Positions 1 through 64,000 of a stretch of DNA of 64,000 nt are shown in pieces. The notes beneath the pieces are model-generated. The model made no database searches, was not told where the DNA came from, and worked only from the letters and a program-made list of their open reading frames with translations. Both the position numbers and the translations under genes were made by a program. The DNA is from Blastomussa wellsi. Lineage: Eukaryota; Cnidaria; Anthozoa; Scleractinia; Plerogyridae. The stretch's first letter is position 1. Every line of letters starts with the position of its first letter. Location of the stretch: positions 28,352,256 through 28,416,255 of the forward strand of contig OX393561.1 in NCBI GenBank assembly GCA_947652115.1, read 5' to 3'.

Positions 1-182
1 CTCGAGAATTGAGTTTTGTGGATCGAGTCGAAACTGTCAACTTACATTTAAGCGGTACTGTAAATGGGAAAATGACTACAAATATTATGACACTGCTCCT
101 TTAACAACACTTTGTGCAAGAATCGTGCTGTTTGGAATTTTTTTCTTAGTGGAACACCAAAGCAAGTCCTCCAAAATTTCCA

Positions 183-461
183 AAGTCTGCATATATATGA
201 GCCAAGTGGTTCATCAGGCCAGAGCTTATCACGGTTTCCGTAGCATTAAGCGACAGAGAGTATTTGTACTCCCCTGGATGGGATGCTAGTCCATCACAGG
301 GTTACCCCCCAGCAGTAAATTCACTGGTATCCATTTATACACCTGGGTGGAGAGAAGCACTGTGAGAGTAAAGTGTCTTTCCAAGAACACAATGCAGTGC
401 CTGAACCGGGACTGTTCAATCCGGAGTCCAGCACACTAACCGTTAGGCCTCCATGCCTCCC
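183..461 (-). mobile_element. tRNA-derived SINE, copy 1
   Basis: On the minus strand it reads from GAGGCATGGAGGCCTAACGG through a degenerate B-box region and the CTCTCACAGTGC core to a 3' part ending in TGCAGACTTT. The same unit recurs at 6334, 15814 and 60180. The head (CCTAA.GGTTAG.G.GCTGGA) resembles a tRNA A box, which suggests RNA polymerase III origin. Confidence 0.75.
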
Positions 462-1660
462 ACAAACAATTGATGGCTATGTAGTTGGAAATAACAGATC
501 AATTTAGCAAGAAGACTGGAAGTTATGTCAGTTGAGGTCAAGAGGGTGTGTTATGTTTTGACTTCTTATTGGCTATTTGATGCTGCTCTGTCCTCAACTG
601 ACGTTCCTGTCCTGTTGCTAAATCAACCTAACATCTTTAGTAGTTGATTAGTTTTAAACTTTTTATCTCCCTTAAATTTCAAGAATTAATGGAGGTTCAA
701 TTTGAGACTTTGTGAAAATAATTATGGGAAGAGTTTTGTATTTTCTCCAAACATGACACTTAGCCTTGCAAAGGAAATCAGGACTGCAAAAAAGGGTTTC
801 CAAAAAATATTTGGAAACAACAATTTTGTGAGATGCATTTTCTAGTGGACCATTTGCCACTCCTTCTTTATTAGTGCTGAATTGGGAGTAAGGATTCCTC
901 TGAAAGTTACTAGAACTGGGACACCTCTTGAGCTTAAATGGACAGATCTCTGTGTTTTAATCAAATACAAGGGTTTCAATAAAACATGAAGTACGATAGG
1001 CAGCTGTGGGTTTGAGTTTAGTAACAAACTGCTTGAAAGAATCTTTCTTTAAATTGTTGAATTTTTGGAAAGTGTTGCTGACTTCTGTAAGCAAAGTAGA
1101 GCAAAGTAGCCAATGCATTTCATCAGTCATCTGTGTTAATTTAATTACTAGTATACCTAAAAGGTAAAAATGCTGCCAAAGGGGAGGACGAAATAACTGT
1201 GCTAGCAGTAACTTTATGAACTGTTCTATCTTGTCTGCTTGGAACAATGAAGAGATGCGAGATTCCATTCTTACAACTATGCTAATTCGAAGTCACATTT
1301 ACCACCCGTCTTCCACAAAAACTTGAACGGCCCCCCAAGTATCAACATTCTGCAAAGGACAGTACAGAAAAAAGCTCTTTAATAAAACTATAAAACAAGC
1401 ATTTGTTGTCAGCTATTAACATTGTAAGATCAACCTTTCACTGTTGATATAACTGATGCCTGTTAACAGTAACAATCAATGTTGTAAAACTACTAACTAT
1501 GATCAATGAAACGGAAATTTTGGCATATATTACGGGAAAAATTATCTTGTGAAAAAGATAAAATTTCTGTCGAGAGTTTTCACTGGTTATTCAACAAAAG
1601 TTCGAAGATTTAGTCGAGTAATTTAATATAGCAACTTGTGATAAAATTTTCATTTTGCGT

Positions 1661-2170
1661 TTGAGCTGACAGAGAGCGCATTGAATTTGCTGGTTTTGCG
1701 TGCGAGCAAACATGAATCAAAACTTATTAGACTTCATTGCATTCGTCACAAATACGAAACGTGAATGAAAGCAATCTCAAAATTGAAAATAAAGACACCA
1801 GGAAAAAGCGCTTGCGCAAAGCGCTTCACGGGATATTTTGACTTCACAACAGACAGGGCGTTGAATTTGCACGTTGTTATGTTTTTCAGGCTTGTGTGCG
1901 AGCGGCAGAACGAACTCAAAATTGGTTTTAACCGCTAAAATTTATTACTTCCATTACAAATACGAAACTTGAGTTAAAGCATTATCAAAAATCTAAAATA
2001 AAGATACCAGCAAAGGTGAACACTTTCTTCCTTTCGTTAATAACAGCGCAATGATCACATAAATTTGCATGTTGTGTTGTGTGTAAAAGGCACTTTTACC
2101 CAGCGAATATCTGGATAGTTTTTGTTTCTTTCAGTTTTCAAAAATCCAAAACAAAATAAGTTCAAATCAC
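1661..2170. repeat. Diverged tandem repeat, unit about 180 bp
   Basis: Two units and part of a third are visible. TTGAATTTGC recurs at 1681 and 1861, followed each time by GTGCGAGC, CACAAATACGAAAC or TACAAATACGAAAC, and AAAATAAAGA.ACCAG. A third, weaker unit starts near 2047 (ATAAATTTGCATGTTG). Divergence is high. Confidence 0.6.
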
Positions 2171-4108
2171 CAAGTTGTTTTCAAGCATAACACATGTCTG
2201 GGATGCCGAGCCCGGAATGCACGTGTTTTGTTCTTTCCCTCCGGCAATCAGCCGATCGATCAAGAACGAAACGTAAAATTTTGACTTGATCAAAGAAAGG
2301 TACATTTCATCTGATAAACGTATTTCTTAACTGCAAAAGAAACCAAAATTCAAGCTGAACGACAAACAACCATTGGTTAGAAAGAGCCAACAAAAATAGT
2401 CCTATAACGAAGCCGGTATTTGCATAACCTACTTTGGTGTAATCGACTGCACACGCTAAGTCATCTTCTCACGCAAAAACCACTGCGCATCCTAAATCTT
2501 CCATTTGCGCATAACCACAATTCCTTGCGCCTTTGATCTTACTGCCGACCAGAATTCCTTGCGTTTCGTAAAAAAAGTGATTGCAAGCCCCTATAATGTA
2601 ATCTTATGCCGATTAGAGAGCTGCCTCGCTCGTTCGCTTCATGCTCACTTGCTGCGGCAGCAAAAACAATGAGATACCTATAGCTGTCAGTAGTGAAAAT
2701 TGAAGTTTACCTAATGATCCCCAATTCAGCAATTTCTCCTATTTACCTTAAAATACTTATTGAGTAGTTTAAATAAAACCCTGTATATTAAGTAATTGTT
2801 GTTGACATGGACGAAATAGTAATTTAATACTTGGTAGCAAGTAATTCAAGCGTAGTTGCTAATCATTCTGGATGCTAACATAGTTTTCGTAGCATGAAGT
2901 GACTATGCTTATAGGTAGTTTAGTTTATGTACTGTCAAAGTAATAAAATGTAATAATACGAACTTTTGCTAAATGTTTAGTTTAGCCATTTGTATGGTTT
3001 TGCATGTTTTGCAGCTGTTCTGATCTTTTGTTCTTGTAATGTACAACCCACAAAGGAAATACTTTGAACAATAAATACATAGCTGTTTTGATCAGCGAGG
3101 GGAGGTGGATGTGACCACCGTTGCTCGCCCAAGTAGCAAGGCAACCCAGGCATCGCTTCAGTGTGGGACTGAAGGGTTGTCGCCAGAAACACTTAGCCAC
3201 AAACCGTTTATACAATAAGGATAGTATTTTTTTAAAGTTACAAGAGTTTTTTTTATATAAGATTGATGGAATATTATCAGTAACAATTGCATCAGACACA
3301 ATACAGGCCTATGTAACAATGAAATTCCCGGAGAGTAGTGACTTCAAGGTAGTTTTAAATGCATTGACTGCGGAGGGTGGGAGGGAAAATTGCTGCTTTA
3401 GATGAGAAGCAGGAAAATTCAGATGTGGGAGGGAAGATTGACTGTAGTATAAATACTCGTGCGTAAGGAAGGTAAGAGCATGCAGCTAATTGGCCGACAT
3501 CACTGGACACGTGCAGACTAAAGGTTTGGCTGTTTTGCAATATGGGAAATCACGCCATGTTATTATTTATTTATTATTTATTTATTTACTCAAATTCAAC
3601 TACACGGATGATCAAAACAAAACAAAAATAAAGAATAAAATATATATACAGGTAAAAAGGAGATATCTGAGTAATTAGGCCAGTTTATGCAGAATTCTAG
3701 ATTCCTTATTTTAAATAAACTGCCTGTAAGTTTAAGTACAAAGTACAATCACAGCTTGGCAGGAAGAACACTTAGGAAGCAGGGGGTGCAATCTAATTGT
3801 GCTACACATTAATTCCAGTTTATGGTCAGACACTAATTCATGACATGAACATAACAAACAGACCAAATAGAGCTACCTAAGTTTACCAACGGATTAGAAC
3901 TGACCAATCATGACCGATGACATAAACTACTCGAGTCTTACAGCCAATAACATCATGGCAAAGCTCAGGTTGTCAAAACATCAGTCACTGTCATCGATGG
4001 TCCTCCTCAGAGTTACCCTGGTCACCCAGATGATCAAACTACACGGTCGGTTATATATTTTGTTTGGCTTTCTGGATAGCGACATAATTTTTTTTGTTAT
4101 TATTTCAG

Positions 4109-62661
<58,553 letters not shown>

Positions 62662-64000
62662 AAGCTACAAGATTGTTCTGACTTTATACTACTTCTGTTT
62701 TGAATATCTTATCAATAACAGAATTTAAGAAAAGTTGAAAATCAATCTAGTCTTGCAATTTGCTAGATTATTAACTGAAAGTTGCAAATTTTAGTGCCTT
62801 GATTTTTAAGAGGTAAATTATCTGAGTAAAAATACCAGTCAATAATTAAAGTATTAATGAATTGCATATTATTTGGAATACTTTGTGAACTGGTACAAAT
62901 ATTTGGACAAAAAAGGCAGTCATTTTTGTCTTTAATGAAAATATTAATCTGTTCAATTTTGTGTCGCAATGTTGATGATCAAAATGAATAACAATCATGT
63001 AAATACTGAATAAGGAAATTAGGATCATTGCGCATGGCATTGATTATGATTAAAGAATTACTGCAATTTCACTGCAGTCATACGGGATGTTCTTATGGTG
63101 GCATCACAATGTTCCAATACTGATTGAAAGTTTGGTCAAAGCAACTTGCAACTTTCAATTCAAATTTGTCTCAGGAAGTTGCCATGTTCCAGTTCTCTGT
63201 TTTGCTCTATAAAATGAAAGATAATGCCACCTCTGTTCTCTGAAGTCAATGGTCATTCATAGATTTGGAAATTATTTCCTCCTTTGGTGAAATTATTACC
63301 AGTATAATGGAATTTAAGTAAAATGAGAACCAGAACTTGACAACTTGTTCGAGCAAACTGAATTGAAAGTTGTAAAAATATTGCAGAGTTCCCATCAAAA
63401 GAACATTCAGTTTGAATGGAACAGTACTAATTTCATGGTAGTTAGGTCAGTTTTAGTTCAAATATTTTTAATGAAACCACTGTTTTGATTTGTGTTTGTA
63501 AGAAGAGAAATGTGCCTGACATATGTTTAGAATGTTTATTGTGTGGTGACCAATAAAGTTCACAAGATCAGAAAACACAGACAAACAATGATTTTCTATC
63601 AGTCGCAAACAGCTTTGGTTCATTTTTTTTTAATTCACCCTGTTCTAAGCCCTATATTTTTACTGGAGGTTACATAATTGCTATTCCCTCTTGTTTGATG
63701 GGGTGAATAGTTTTGTGGATTGACAAATTTGACTTAAAAAGTTCACAGATGATTTTTGCCACAGATTGAGTTGCCATTCATGTATTTGAAAACTACAGGA
63801 ACGACAAGGTCTTTCAATCATGCAAATGAACCTCTCATGAAAATTATGAAATGTATTTTCTTTCAGAAAAGTATGGTTTAGAAAAGTAGATTTTGAGACT
63901 GTTTGGGCGATGTGTACAGATTCAGTAATAGTTTTGGCCATTGGTTTTCATTGTGCTTTTTCTATCATAATTATTCTTATCATTATTCACTTTGTACAAG
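62662..64000 (+). other. PLCG 3' UTR and downstream flank
   Basis: AT-rich, with no exon or repeat recognised. The first strong AATAAA is at 63552-63557, so the transcript probably ends near 63575. The sequence beyond holds nothing I can name. Confidence 0.5.
63552..63557 (+). terminator. Polyadenylation signal AATAAA
   Basis: AATAAA in ACCAATAAAGTTC, about 890 bases after the PLCG stop codon. Good candidate for the 3' end; a TGTG-rich downstream element is only weakly present. Confidence 0.5.

Larger units (their letters stand above)
1..4108. other. Upstream region without recognised exons
   Basis: Apart from the SINE (183-461) and tandem repeat (1661-2170) listed separately, no exon of PLC-gamma (PH domain, EF hands) could be recognised on either strand. 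Bases 18-47 resemble 41265-41294 (CTTACATTT followed by GGTACTGTA), so both may be the same repeat end. Short open frames here have no domain character. Confidence 0.5.

Noticed and set aside
3121..3405. 94-codon + strand frame near the window start
   Set aside because: Tested as a possible N-terminal PLCG exon; none of its residues match the PH or EF-hand segments, and no well-phased donor and acceptor pair was found.

Overview
The window is eukaryotic, intron-rich and repeat-rich. It is most likely anthozoan cnidarian DNA, plausibly from a stony coral. I infer this from the single, pre-duplication type of PLC-gamma gene, the compact exons in long AT-rich introns, and repeat families I associate with coral genomes. 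I cannot name a species.

The only host gene I can support is phospholipase C-gamma (PLCG), on the + strand. I could join 33 exons (4109-62661) with consistent splice phases into about 1,114 residues. In order they encode the end of the EF-hand region, the catalytic X box, the first half of the split PH domain, nSH2, cSH2, SH3, the second half of the split PH domain, the Y box, C2 and a coiled-coil tail. The exons for the N-terminal PH domain and most of the EF hands were not found in 1-4108 and probably lie upstream. The catalytic histidines, the calcium ligands, both SH2 arginines and a tyrosine in the position of the activating site are all retained.

The introns act as a transposon store. 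The first third holds tRNA-derived SINEs, a 180-bp tandem repeat and a three-deep nest of DNA transposons (8908-10854). Introns around the SH2 exons hold long TTAA-flanked foldback elements (22088-23710, 24040-24861, 25554-26183). The intron between cSH2 and SH3 holds a young sense-strand LTR retrotransposon (27801-33509, LTRs differing at 2 of 257 bases) and an antisense LINE with a 12-bp target duplication (33776-37038). The second half of the split PH domain is bracketed by another foldback (44563-46553), and the intron before the Y box holds an antisense, decayed BEL/Pao-like element (47211-54402) that itself carries a DNA transposon. The last 10 kb is lighter in repeats and ends in the 3' UTR, with a polyadenylation signal near 63552.

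The most unusual non-coding signal is a family of four short hairpin elements (7295, 15865, 19254, 45906). They have 10-15-bp target duplications of the kind retroposition makes, and a core resembling a hammerhead ribozyme with a one-base deviation. One copy landed on the 3' splice site of the nSH2 exon and duplicated part of it.
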